Under the pieces are notes generated by a model. It was not told the origin of the DNA. It saw nothing but the letters and a program-made list of their open reading frames with translations, and did not search any database. Shown in pieces: positions 8,136 through 15,346 of a stretch of 20,251 nt of DNA. Made by a program: the position numbers and the translations under genes. The stretch is from Brevundimonas sp. UBA5866 (GTDB lineage: Bacteria > Pseudomonadota > Alphaproteobacteria > Caulobacterales > Caulobacteraceae), in contig NZ_DJFS01000049.1 in assembly GCF_002432125.1 (NCBI RefSeq), positions 12,226-32,476 of the forward strand, given 5' to 3'. How positions within the stretch are numbered: the first letter of the stretch is position 1; each line of letters starts with the position of its first letter.

Positions 8136-8149
8136 GGACTTAGCCCGCC

Positions 8150-9652
8150 TTACTTCATGGTCGGGATGACGAAGGACGAGTCCGTGTGCTCCAGCTCGCT
8201 GTCAGGGAAGCGGGCGGTCACGGTCTTGGTCTTGGTCCAGAAGCGGACGCCTTCCATGCCGTGCTGGTTGATGTCACCGAAGGCAGAGCGCTTCCAGCCG
8301 CCGAAGGTGTGATAGGCGACCGGCACAGGGATCGGCACATTGATGCCGACCATGCCCACGTTCACGCGGGCGGCAAAGTCACGCGCCGCGCGACCGTTCT
8401 GTGTGAAGATGGCGACGCCGTTGCCGTACTGGTGGTTCGACGGCAGGGCCAGTGCTTCTTCGAAGCTGGCTGCACGAACGATCTGCAGGACCGGACCGAA
8501 AATCTCTTCCTGATAGGAAGTCATTTCAGGCTTGACATGGTCGAACAGCGACGGGCCGATGAAGAAGCCCTTCTCGTGACCCTGAAGGCTGAACTCGCGG
8601 CCATCGACGACCAGTTCGGCACCTTCTTCGACGCCCTTGTTGATCCAGCCGACCACGCGCTCCTTATGGGTCTGGGTCACCACCGGACCATAGTGGGCGT
8701 CCGCATCGGTCGAGACACCAACGCGAAGGTTCGGGATTTCAGCGACCAGCCGCTCGCGCAGTTCGTCGGCGGTCTTCTGGCCGACCGGAACGACCACCGG
8801 CAGCGCCATACAGCGCTCGCCCGCCGAGCCATAAGCCGCACCCGTCAGGTCCTTGATCACCTGATCCATGTCGGCGTCCGGCAGGACGATGCCGTGGTTC
8901 TTGGCACCGCCCATGGCCTGAACGCGCTTATGGTTCTGGGCACCCTTCTGATAGACATAGTGGGCGATATCGGAGGAACCGACGAAGCTGACGGCGTGGA
9001 CCAGCGGGTGCTCCAGAATGGCGTCCACCGCCACCTTGTCGCCGTGGATCACGTTCAGCACGCCTTCCGGCGCACCCGCTTCCATCATCAGTTCGGCCAG
9101 ACGCACCGGCACGGACGGATCGCGTTCCGACGGCTTCAGCACGAAGGTGTTGCCGCAGGCGATGGCCACGCCAAACATCCACATCGGGATCATGGCCGGG
9201 AAGTTGAACGGGGTGATGCCCGCCACCACACCCAGCGGCTGGCGCATGGAATAGACGTCGATGCCCGGACCCGCGCCAAAGGTGTACTCACCCTTCTGAG
9301 CGTGCGGGATGCCACAGGCGAACTCGATCACTTCCAGACCGCGCTGGATGTCGCCCTTGGAGTCGGCAATGACCTTGCCGTGTTCCTTGGAAAGCAGGGC
9401 GGCCAGTTCGTCGATATTGGCCTCGACCAGACGCTTGAACTCGAACATCACGCGGGCGCGGCGCTGGGGGTTGGTCGTGGACCACGTCTCGAAAGCGTTC
9501 TGGGCGGCCTGAACGGCGCGGTCCACTTCTGACACGGTGGCCAGTTGCACGCGGACCTGAACCTCGCCGGTGTTCGGATCGAACACATCGCCGTAACGAC
9601 CCGATGCGCCCGTAAAGGATTGGCCGCTGATGAAGTGGTGGATGTCGCGCAT
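8150..9652 (-). CDS. mmsA: Methylmalonate-semialdehyde dehydrogenase (CoA-acylating)
   Basis: This enzyme converts methylmalonate semialdehyde, NAD+ and CoA to propionyl-CoA and CO2, the last committed step of distal valine degradation. I chose the ATG at 9652 (500 residues, normal length), after an AAGGAAGGG ribosome binding site; the frame is open further upstream but that part lacks family similarity. It belongs to the aldehyde dehydrogenase superfamily, with ITPFNFP (Asn150 of the oxyanion hole), GSSDIAHYVY in the cofactor domain, and GSAGERCMALPVVV with nucleophile Cys281. The usual ELGG catalytic-base motif is replaced by MGGAKN (247-252), as expected for CoA-acylating members, which do not activate water. 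It is the first gene of the operon and is divergent from a LysR-type regulator. Confidence 0.97.
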   Translation of the reverse strand: MRDIHHFISGQSFTGASGRYGDVFDPNTGEVQVRVQLATVSEVDRAVQAAQNAFETWSTTNPQRRARVMFEFKRLVEANIDELAALLSKEHGKVIADSKGDIQRGLEVIEFACGIPHAQKGEYTFGAGPGIDVYSMRQPLGVVAGITPFNFPAMIPMWMFGVAIACGNTFVLKPSERDPSVPVRLAELMMEAGAPEGVLNVIHGDKVAVDAILEHPLVHAVSFVGSSDIAHYVYQKGAQNHKRVQAMGGAKNHGIVLPDADMDQVIKDLTGAAYGSAGERCMALPVVVPVGQKTADELRERLVAEIPNLRVGVSTDADAHYGPVVTQTHKERVVGWINKGVEEGAELVVDGREFSLQGHEKGFFIGPSLFDHVKPEMTSYQEEIFGPVLQIVRAASFEEALALPSNHQYGNGVAIFTQNGRAARDFAARVNVGMVGINVPIPVPVAYHTFGGWKRSAFGDINQHGMEGVRFWTKTKTVTARFPDSELEHTDSSFVIPTMK

Positions 9653-9787
9653 GGCGTCTCGCCCTTCCTTGATGTTTCCCGAGGTGACCGGATTGTCCGG
9701 TTCGTTGACGACAGTCCTATCAAGCCCGTCCCGCTTGGTGTAATGCAATTACGCAAGACCAATACTGCGTTTTTGCATGGATTCTGG
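9653..9787. promoter_or_regulatory. Divergent mmsA / LysR control region with operator-like dyads
   Basis: This 135-base gap separates the mmsA start (leftward) from the regulator start (rightward). Two 12-bp TGC-N6-GCA dyads, at 9744-9755 and 9766-9777, are 22 bp apart centre to centre, about two helical turns, a spacing seen for LysR-type activators with recognition and activation sites. The first overlaps a longer perfect inverted repeat GTAAT-GCA-ATTAC at 9740-9752. A separate perfect palindrome ACCGGA-TTG-TCCGGT lies at 9687-9701 in the mmsA leader. I see no convincing sigma-70 promoter. Binding by the adjacent regulator is an inference. Confidence 0.55.
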
Positions 9788-10663
9788 ATGTTCGACTGGG
9801 ACGACGCACGGGTGTTTGCAGAGGCTGCAAGGTCGGGCGCCTTGGGGCGCGCCAGTTCCCGCCTGGGCATGGATGCCGCCACCGTGGGCCGCCGCATCGC
9901 ACGGTTGGAAACGGCACTGAAAGCGACGCTGGTCGTGCGCGACCGGTCTGGCCTTCGTCTGACCGCCGCGGGATCACAGTTTCTGAAGTCCATCGAACAG
10001 GCCGAACGCGCCCTTTCCGAAGGTGAACATGCCGTGCGGCCTGATACGGTGGGCGGGACAGTGCGCATCTCGGCGTCGGAAGGGTTCGGCACGGCCATCC
10101 TCGCCCCTGCCCTGCCCGATCTGCTGCGTGAAGGGCGGGGACTGCGGATTGAACTGGCCGCCAACTCGGGCTTCCTGTCACCGACGCGCAGAGAGGTCGA
10201 TCTGGCCATTACGCTCAGCCAGCCCGATGCCAGCCGCCTGGTATCAGAGCCACTGACCGATTACCAACTGGCCCTTTATGCCGCGCCTGAATATGTGCGG
10301 ACTCACGGCGAGCCACAGACCATCGCGGCCCTGAACCAGCACACCATAACGGGTTATGTCGAAGACCTGATCTATGCGCCCGAGCTGAACTATCTGGACG
10401 AGATCACCAGCGGGCTTCATGCGCAGCTGTCCTCATCCTCCATCCGCGCCCAGCAGCAGATCATCGCTTCCGGCGGTGCCATCGGCGTCCTGCCCTGTTT
10501 CATGGCGGACGGTCTGACGCGCATTTTGCCCGAGGTGCTCCTGCATCGCCGTTTCTGGCTGAGCATCACCGCCGATCTGGCCGACACCGCCCGCATCCGT
10601 ACCGTCACCCGTTGGATCAGGACGCTGTGCGAGGACCAGCGGGCGCGACTCAATCCGTTCTGA
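9788..10663 (+). CDS. LysR-type transcriptional regulator
   Basis: A 291-residue DNA-binding regulator of normal family length. The N-terminal winged helix-turn-helix is at about residues 2-60 (DARVFAEAARSGALGRAS, then RRIARLETALKATLVVRD), followed by a linker helix and the periplasmic-binding-like effector domain from about residue 88 (GTVRISASEGFGTAI) to the end. I chose the ATG at 9788, where family similarity begins; an in-frame ATG at 9743 would add 15 unrelated residues and would overlap the operator-like dyads. The ribosome binding site is weak (GGAT/CTGG). It is divergent from mmsA, the usual position for a LysR-type activator of the neighbouring operon, so it probably controls valine degradation. 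Its inducer is unknown. No terminator is visible between its stop and the convergent metalloprotease gene 47 bases on. Confidence 0.92.
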   Translation: MFDWDDARVFAEAARSGALGRASSRLGMDAATVGRRIARLETALKATLVVRDRSGLRLTAAGSQFLKSIEQAERALSEGEHAVRPDTVGGTVRISASEGFGTAILAPALPDLLREGRGLRIELAANSGFLSPTRREVDLAITLSQPDASRLVSEPLTDYQLALYAAPEYVRTHGEPQTIAALNQHTITGYVEDLIYAPELNYLDEITSGLHAQLSSSSIRAQQQIIASGGAIGVLPCFMADGLTRILPEVLLHRRFWLSITADLADTARIRTVTRWIRTLCEDQRARLNPF

Positions 10664-10710
10664 CCGCCGCCACCCTCCGTTCAATCAGGAGAATGACGGC
10701 ACCATAGCGA

Positions 10711-13152
10711 TCAGATCGGCGCGCCGGGCGGCACGGCCTGTGCCGACTTCAGCACCGACCAGCCGGACACATCGCCCGTCAGGATAGCGGCCAGATGGGC
10801 GGCGTGGGCGGTTTCCAGACGGTCGCCGCGCACGCGCTTCAGGGCCTCGCCATACTGGCGACCGGCATCGATCAGGGCGGCCTTGGCGGTCGGGGTCAGG
10901 GTGTCGCTTTCGGCCAGTGTCGCCAGATAGGACGCATACCGGCTGCGGACCACGCGGCGCAGCTCGGCCTGACGCGGACTGACATTGCCGCCCAATAAAG
11001 CGGCCTGCACCCGTTCCAGCACCTCGGTCAGCGACAGTTGCGAGGCATCGCGGCGGCTCTGCTCCACAAGTTGGTTCAGGCGTTCAGGGGCCAGCAAAGT
11101 CTCGAACACCGTCTCGGCCACCGCACCGGCTGCCGATGTCGGATCGAACACACCGCCGACGCGCCCCTCGAACAGCTCGATCCCGAACTGGCGGTCATAG
11201 GAGCCGGACTGGGCCGAGGACAGCAGGTCCAGCAGATCATCGCGCAAATCCAGTTCGACCGGATCAAGCACCCCCAGCACGGAAGCCAGGGCCGACCGCT
11301 GCACATCGGCGGGCACCGGGACCGCGCGCTCGAACCCGTCACCCTTGACCGGATAGCCATAGTCCAGTCCTGCGATCTGACGCGCCACGGCGGTCGTCTG
11401 ATAGCGGTGATAGAGATAGATCGGCACGATTATCCGGCGCAGATCGGCCACGGGTGCGCCTTCGGGCAGGTTTCTCAACCCGAAGCGCGACAGGGCGATA
11501 CGGCGCACCTGCATCACATTGGCCAGCTCGGCGACAGGGTCCTCGCCATTGTCCCACATGGCTCCATAGGGTTGCAGCGACCCCAACGGGCGGGTGTCGC
11601 TGTCGGACACAAAGCGATAGCCCTTGGCTTGGGCCTCTGCGGCCAGCGCGGCACGGCGCGCCACGGGATCGACGCCCGGCTGGTCGCCATATAGCCAGTT
11701 CACCAGATAGAGGTCCCACGCGCCCACGCCGGTGGAATAGGCGTTCGACACGTCCAACTCACCATCGCGGGCGATCACCCACGGGGCCGGATAGTCCAGC
11801 ACCGAGGCACGGCCCTCATAGCGTGAGGCGGCAAAGTTGTGGGCCAGACCCAGGGCATGGCCGATCTCGTGCGCAGACAGGTGGCGCAGGCGGTGATAGG
11901 CCAGCTGGTCCGGATCATCCTGCGCCCCCGTGCCGGACCTGTCAGCTCCCAACAGCCCCTCGAAGATCATCTTGTCCTGACGGTCGCGAAGGCTGCCCAG
12001 CTGCACCACGCCGCGCACGATCTCGCCGGTGCGCGGATCGTTGACGCTGGTGCCGGTGGACCAGCCGCGCGTCTCGCGGTGAACCCATGCAATGATGTTG
12101 TAGCGGGCATCCATCGGATGCGCCCCTTCAGGCAGGACCTCGACGCGGAACGCATCGATGTAGCCGGCCCGGTCGAAGGCTTCCTTCCACCAGTTGCCGC
12201 CCTCGATCAAAGCTTGCCGGATCGGCAGAGGCGCAGCGCGGTCCACATAAAAGACGATCGGCTTTTTCACCGTCGAACGCGCGGCGACGGGATCGGTCTT
12301 TTCCAGCCGGAAACGGCGGGCCAGTCGGTTGACCACCGGCGCATCCAGATCGGCGGCAAAATCCGTATAGGTGATCTGGGAAGAAGTGCCCGAGCGCGGA
12401 TCATGCGGCACCGGCACAAACCCGTCTTCGGGCAGGCGGATGAAGCTGTGGCGTATGGCCAGCGACAGCGACCGCCCGTCTGGGGCGACACGGTTTATCG
12501 AGCCTGCCGGTTCGTCTGAAACGAAGGTCTGGACGCTCTGGAACTCGATATTGTCGGGAAAGACCAGCGTCTCGCCCGCCTCCAGATAGGAAAGGTTGGA
12601 GGCCAGCCGATAATTGCCCTGACGCGCGGATTTCAAACGCGCCGCGACATTGACCGCATCACGTTCCAGAAAACCCGACAGGTCCACACTGATGCTGCCA
12701 TCGGCGTGACGCTCCAGCACTTCGCCGGACCAGACGATGGAGGTCGCAAAACTGGCGGCGACGGCGTTCTGTTCGTCTTCACTGGCCCCGACGGCACGGA
12801 AGCGCTGGTTCTCGAAACGGGCATAGACACGCTCGCCCACGACGCTGAAGGCCACCAACTGGGCCTGCCCCAGAGCCGAGCGGTCCAGCCCCGTGCCATC
12901 CATGCCGATACCGGCTGAAATACCCGGTTGATAGAGATAGCGACCGATCACACCCCGGGTGTCAGGTGCGCCAAAGCGGGCCAGCACCTTGCCGCGCGGG
13001 GCGTCCACGCGCACGGCAAACAGACCTTCCTGCCAGGCGGACCGCGCGGTGGATTCCGCAGGTGCCTGCGCCACGGCCATACCGACAGAACCCGAAGCCA
13101 GAACAAAGGCCGCAGCCCCCGCCATCAAAACCTTACGCATCGCTTCCCCCAT
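10711..13152 (-). CDS. Secreted zinc metalloprotease (DUF5117/DUF4953 type)
   Basis: A large exported peptidase of up to 813 residues. A signal peptide is visible at the N-terminus (MRKVLMAGAAAFVLAS, then AVAQA as a likely cleavage site), so it works in the periplasm or outside. The zinc site is HEIGHALGLAHN at about residues 428-439, the extended HExxHxxGxxH motif of metzincin-like proteases. Before it is a region matching the DUF5117-type prodomain (PRGKVLARFGAPD; LPEDGFVPVPHDPRSG), then KPIVFYVDRAAPLPIRQAL and GGNWWKEAFDRAGY. After it comes a long helical C-terminal part typical of the DUF4953 family. The start may instead be the ATG at 13140, four codons in, which is preceded by GGGGGAA. 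It lies downstream of the transpeptidase homologue on the same strand, separated from it by a terminator. Substrate is unknown. Confidence 0.88.
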   Translation of the reverse strand: MGEAMRKVLMAGAAAFVLASGSVGMAVAQAPAESTARSAWQEGLFAVRVDAPRGKVLARFGAPDTRGVIGRYLYQPGISAGIGMDGTGLDRSALGQAQLVAFSVVGERVYARFENQRFRAVGASEDEQNAVAASFATSIVWSGEVLERHADGSISVDLSGFLERDAVNVAARLKSARQGNYRLASNLSYLEAGETLVFPDNIEFQSVQTFVSDEPAGSINRVAPDGRSLSLAIRHSFIRLPEDGFVPVPHDPRSGTSSQITYTDFAADLDAPVVNRLARRFRLEKTDPVAARSTVKKPIVFYVDRAAPLPIRQALIEGGNWWKEAFDRAGYIDAFRVEVLPEGAHPMDARYNIIAWVHRETRGWSTGTSVNDPRTGEIVRGVVQLGSLRDRQDKMIFEGLLGADRSGTGAQDDPDQLAYHRLRHLSAHEIGHALGLAHNFAASRYEGRASVLDYPAPWVIARDGELDVSNAYSTGVGAWDLYLVNWLYGDQPGVDPVARRAALAAEAQAKGYRFVSDSDTRPLGSLQPYGAMWDNGEDPVAELANVMQVRRIALSRFGLRNLPEGAPVADLRRIIVPIYLYHRYQTTAVARQIAGLDYGYPVKGDGFERAVPVPADVQRSALASVLGVLDPVELDLRDDLLDLLSSAQSGSYDRQFGIELFEGRVGGVFDPTSAAGAVAETVFETLLAPERLNQLVEQSRRDASQLSLTEVLERVQAALLGGNVSPRQAELRRVVRSRYASYLATLAESDTLTPTAKAALIDAGRQYGEALKRVRGDRLETAHAAHLAAILTGDVSGWSVLKSAQAVPPGAPI

Positions 13153-13198
13153 TCACATCCGCCGCATCCCCGCCGATGCCGCCCCACGCTGTCGTCCA

Positions 13199-13230
13199 AC
13201 AAGAAAAGGCCCGGCGCAAGGGCCGGGCCT
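13199..13230 (-). terminator. Intrinsic terminator after the transpeptidase homologue
   Basis: Read on the - strand, a perfect 9-bp stem (AGGCCCGGC / GCCGGGCCT) with a 6-base loop is followed by TTTTCTTGTT. It lies just past the ggt stop codon and about 50-80 bases upstream of the metalloprotease start, so the protease is expressed either by read-through or from a very compact promoter in the remaining ~46 bases. Confidence 0.85.
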
Positions 13231-13245
13231 GAACGTGACGGTTAT

Positions 13246-14985
13246 TTAACGCACACCGATCGCCGAAGCGTCGGGTCGGCGCGTATCCGCCGCGCCATAG
13301 AAGCGATCCCCCTCGATCATGATCGACTGGGTTGACCCCATCGTCATGGACGGACGGGTCTGGTGGCCCCGCTGCTGCAACAGACGCTCGACATCCGGCG
13401 AGAAACCGCCCTCAAGTTCCAGCGGCGCACCGCCCCAGCCCTGGTTGATGCGCGGACGCATGGCGGCCTCGGCCACGTTCAGCCTGTGGTCGATGATGTT
13501 GGAGATCAGCTGAACCATGGTGGCGATGATATAGCCACCGCCCGGCGTTCCGGTGACCAGCCACGGCTTGTCATCCTTGAACACGATCATCGGGGTGATG
13601 GTCGAGCCCAGACGTTTGCCCGGTGCCGGAGAGTTGGGCTGGCCCTCGGTGCCCCACGAGAAGTTGTCGACGTGGTTGTTCAACAGAATACCCGTGCCCA
13701 CCGGCGCGACGTGCGCGCCATAGGAGTTGGACAGGGTGTAGGTGACCGAGGCGGCATTGCCGAACCTGTCGGCCACCGAATAGTGGGTCGTGTCCTGGCT
13801 TTCATACGGATAGGGATTGCCGTCCGGCAGGGTGGCTCCGTCCAGGGCGCGTTCCAGCGACACCAGCTTCACGCGCTCTTCGGCAAAGCCCTTGCTGGCC
13901 AGACCCTGCGCAGGGGTATTCCAGTCGGGATCGCCCCCGATCAGGCGGCGGTCATGGTTGACGACCTTCATCACTTCGGAAATCAGGTGCAGGCTGTCGA
14001 CGCTGCCCCAACCCATTTCCGCCAGATCGAAATGCTCCAGCATGTTCAGCGCCTGGGCGACGCTGACGCCAGAAGCTGTCGGTGGCATGAAGGCGATGCG
14101 GTGGCCGCGATACGAACCCCAGATCGGCTCTGAGACGATGGCACGGTAATTGGCCATGTCCTCCATCGTCATCAAACCGCCACGCGCCTGAACGCCCTCG
14201 ACGATCTGACGCGCCAGATCGCCCTTGTAGAACTCGTCGGCACCGCCGGCGGCCAGCTTGCGCAGGCTCTCGGCCAGCAAGGGTTGTCTGAACAGTTCGC
14301 CCGCCTGATAGGGCGTGCCATCGGCCTTCAGATAGGCTTCGGCCGCGCCTGGATCATTGGCCAGAACGCGCGCCCGTCCGCCGGTGGCATCGGCCTCGCC
14401 ATCGGTCAGGATATAGCCTTCCTCGGCCAGTCTGATCGCGGGCTGGACCAGTTCGGACCACGGCATGGAGCCGAAACGCCGGTGCGCTTCCCAAAAGCCC
14501 ATGACCGTGCCGGGCACAGCCACATTGCGCATGCCTGACGGTTGGCTGCGGTCGAACTTGCCATCTGCGCCCAAAAGGGTTTGCGCGGTCAGGGCCGCAG
14601 GGGCGGTACCATAGTAGTTGATCGCAATATCCTGCGCCGGACGATCGGGTGTCGCCGCCATATGGATGACCATATAGCCCGAACCGCCGATATTGCCCGC
14701 ACGCGGCAGGGTCACTGCCTCGGCAAAACCGACAGCCAGTGCCGCATCCACCGCATTGCCGCCCTTGGCCAGAATCTCGACACCCACGCGGGTGGCAAGG
14801 TCGGACTGGCTGACCACCATACCGTCGCGTCCGATGACCGGATTGTGGATCTGGCCATAGTTGACGATGTCGCCGCCGCTGCCCGCGCCGGGACGCAGTG
14901 CAACCTGCTGGGCCACCGCCGGCGAAAAGCCGATCAGGGCCGCGATTGAGGCCGCAGCCCATAGATTCATTCGACTACGCAACAT
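13246..14985 (-). CDS. ggt: Gamma-glutamyltranspeptidase-family Ntn hydrolase
   Basis: An exported, self-cleaving N-terminal-nucleophile hydrolase of 579 residues. The ATG at 14985 follows AAGGA and starts a clear signal peptide (MLRSRMNLWAAASIAALIG, cleavage near AVA-Q at 25/26). Family motifs are GGNAVDAALAVGFAEAVTLP, NIGGSGYM, AVPGTVMGFWEAH, DTTHYSVADRFGNA, and PGGGYIIATMVQLISNIID. Thr399, the first Thr of TTHYSV, should be both the cleavage point and the nucleophile of the small subunit. Compared with E. coli GGT, several gamma-glutamyl-binding residues differ: Arg114 to Tyr125, Asn411 to Ser419, Gln430 to His438, Asp433 to Asn441, and the first Ser of LSSMSP to Gly. The symbol therefore names the family, not a proven activity. 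It is divergent from the TonB-dependent receptor. Confidence 0.9.
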   Translation of the reverse strand: MLRSRMNLWAAASIAALIGFSPAVAQQVALRPGAGSGGDIVNYGQIHNPVIGRDGMVVSQSDLATRVGVEILAKGGNAVDAALAVGFAEAVTLPRAGNIGGSGYMVIHMAATPDRPAQDIAINYYGTAPAALTAQTLLGADGKFDRSQPSGMRNVAVPGTVMGFWEAHRRFGSMPWSELVQPAIRLAEEGYILTDGEADATGGRARVLANDPGAAEAYLKADGTPYQAGELFRQPLLAESLRKLAAGGADEFYKGDLARQIVEGVQARGGLMTMEDMANYRAIVSEPIWGSYRGHRIAFMPPTASGVSVAQALNMLEHFDLAEMGWGSVDSLHLISEVMKVVNHDRRLIGGDPDWNTPAQGLASKGFAEERVKLVSLERALDGATLPDGNPYPYESQDTTHYSVADRFGNAASVTYTLSNSYGAHVAPVGTGILLNNHVDNFSWGTEGQPNSPAPGKRLGSTITPMIVFKDDKPWLVTGTPGGGYIIATMVQLISNIIDHRLNVAEAAMRPRINQGWGGAPLELEGGFSPDVERLLQQRGHQTRPSMTMGSTQSIMIEGDRFYGAADTRRPDASAIGVR

Positions 14986-15346
14986 GGTCCTTATCCCCCC
15001 TACGCCTGCCAGGACAGACACAATTTAAACACTATACCGCGTACAAAGCGTCACTATTGCGCAACGGAATAAGACAATTCCGAACACGGATCGCGCGATA
15101 CCATTCCAAAAAGCCCCGTCGGACAAGCATTTTTTTGGATAACAACGTCACTGAATAGCGTTATGCAGGCAAAATCACGCCGTAATGCGGTTGCCTAGAC
15201 GTCTAACTACTGCAACAACTCCACTGAAGCTCCGTGCGTGCTGCGCACCCTGGTCTGTCACAGGTGCGCGCGGGTGCGAGGGCCGCATCTGTCATTCCGG
15301 CGCGTCCGGATCGGCGGATGGACTGTCATCAGAGGGGAACCCATAA
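14986..15346. promoter_or_regulatory. 361-bp divergent intergenic region between ggt homologue and TonB receptor
   Basis: No gene is visible here. It is more AT-rich than its flanks and must hold promoters for both arms. Inverted repeats seen are CGGAAT-N6-ATTCCG at 15065-15082; AGGCAA (15167-15172) with TTGCCT (15191-15196); and the 10-bp perfect palindrome TAGACGTCTA at 15196-15205, which overlaps the preceding arm by one base. A TATAGT hexamer on the - strand (15036-15031) could be a -10 element for the ggt homologue, but I see no good -35. Hairpin-forming sequence lies at 15234-15269 in the receptor's likely 5' leader. Confidence 0.5.
15234..15269 (+). other. Competing hairpins in the TonB-receptor 5' leader
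   Basis: The segment GCGCAC (15243-15248) can pair with a downstream GTGCGC (15264-15269), extended past a single bulged C by CTG/CAG, giving a 9-bp stem with an 8-base loop. Its CGCAC part can instead pair with the upstream GTGCG (15234-15238) across a 5-base loop. The two folds exclude each other. The element lies about 80-110 bases upstream of the receptor ATG and has no T run. A regulatory role is unproven. Confidence 0.35.

Noticed and set aside
8186..9532. A 448-codon open frame antisense to mmsA
   Set aside because: Shadow of mmsA codon bias; composition is His/Asp/Val-rich in the typical antisense manner, with no recognisable domain.
10664..10710. Gap between the LysR regulator and the metalloprotease searched for a terminator
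   Set aside because: No stem followed by a T run could be found on either strand.
14898..15158. An 86-codon + strand open frame overlapping the ggt start and the divergent region
   Set aside because: It overlaps the signal-peptide region of the ggt homologue, has no ribosome binding site and no recognisable protein features.
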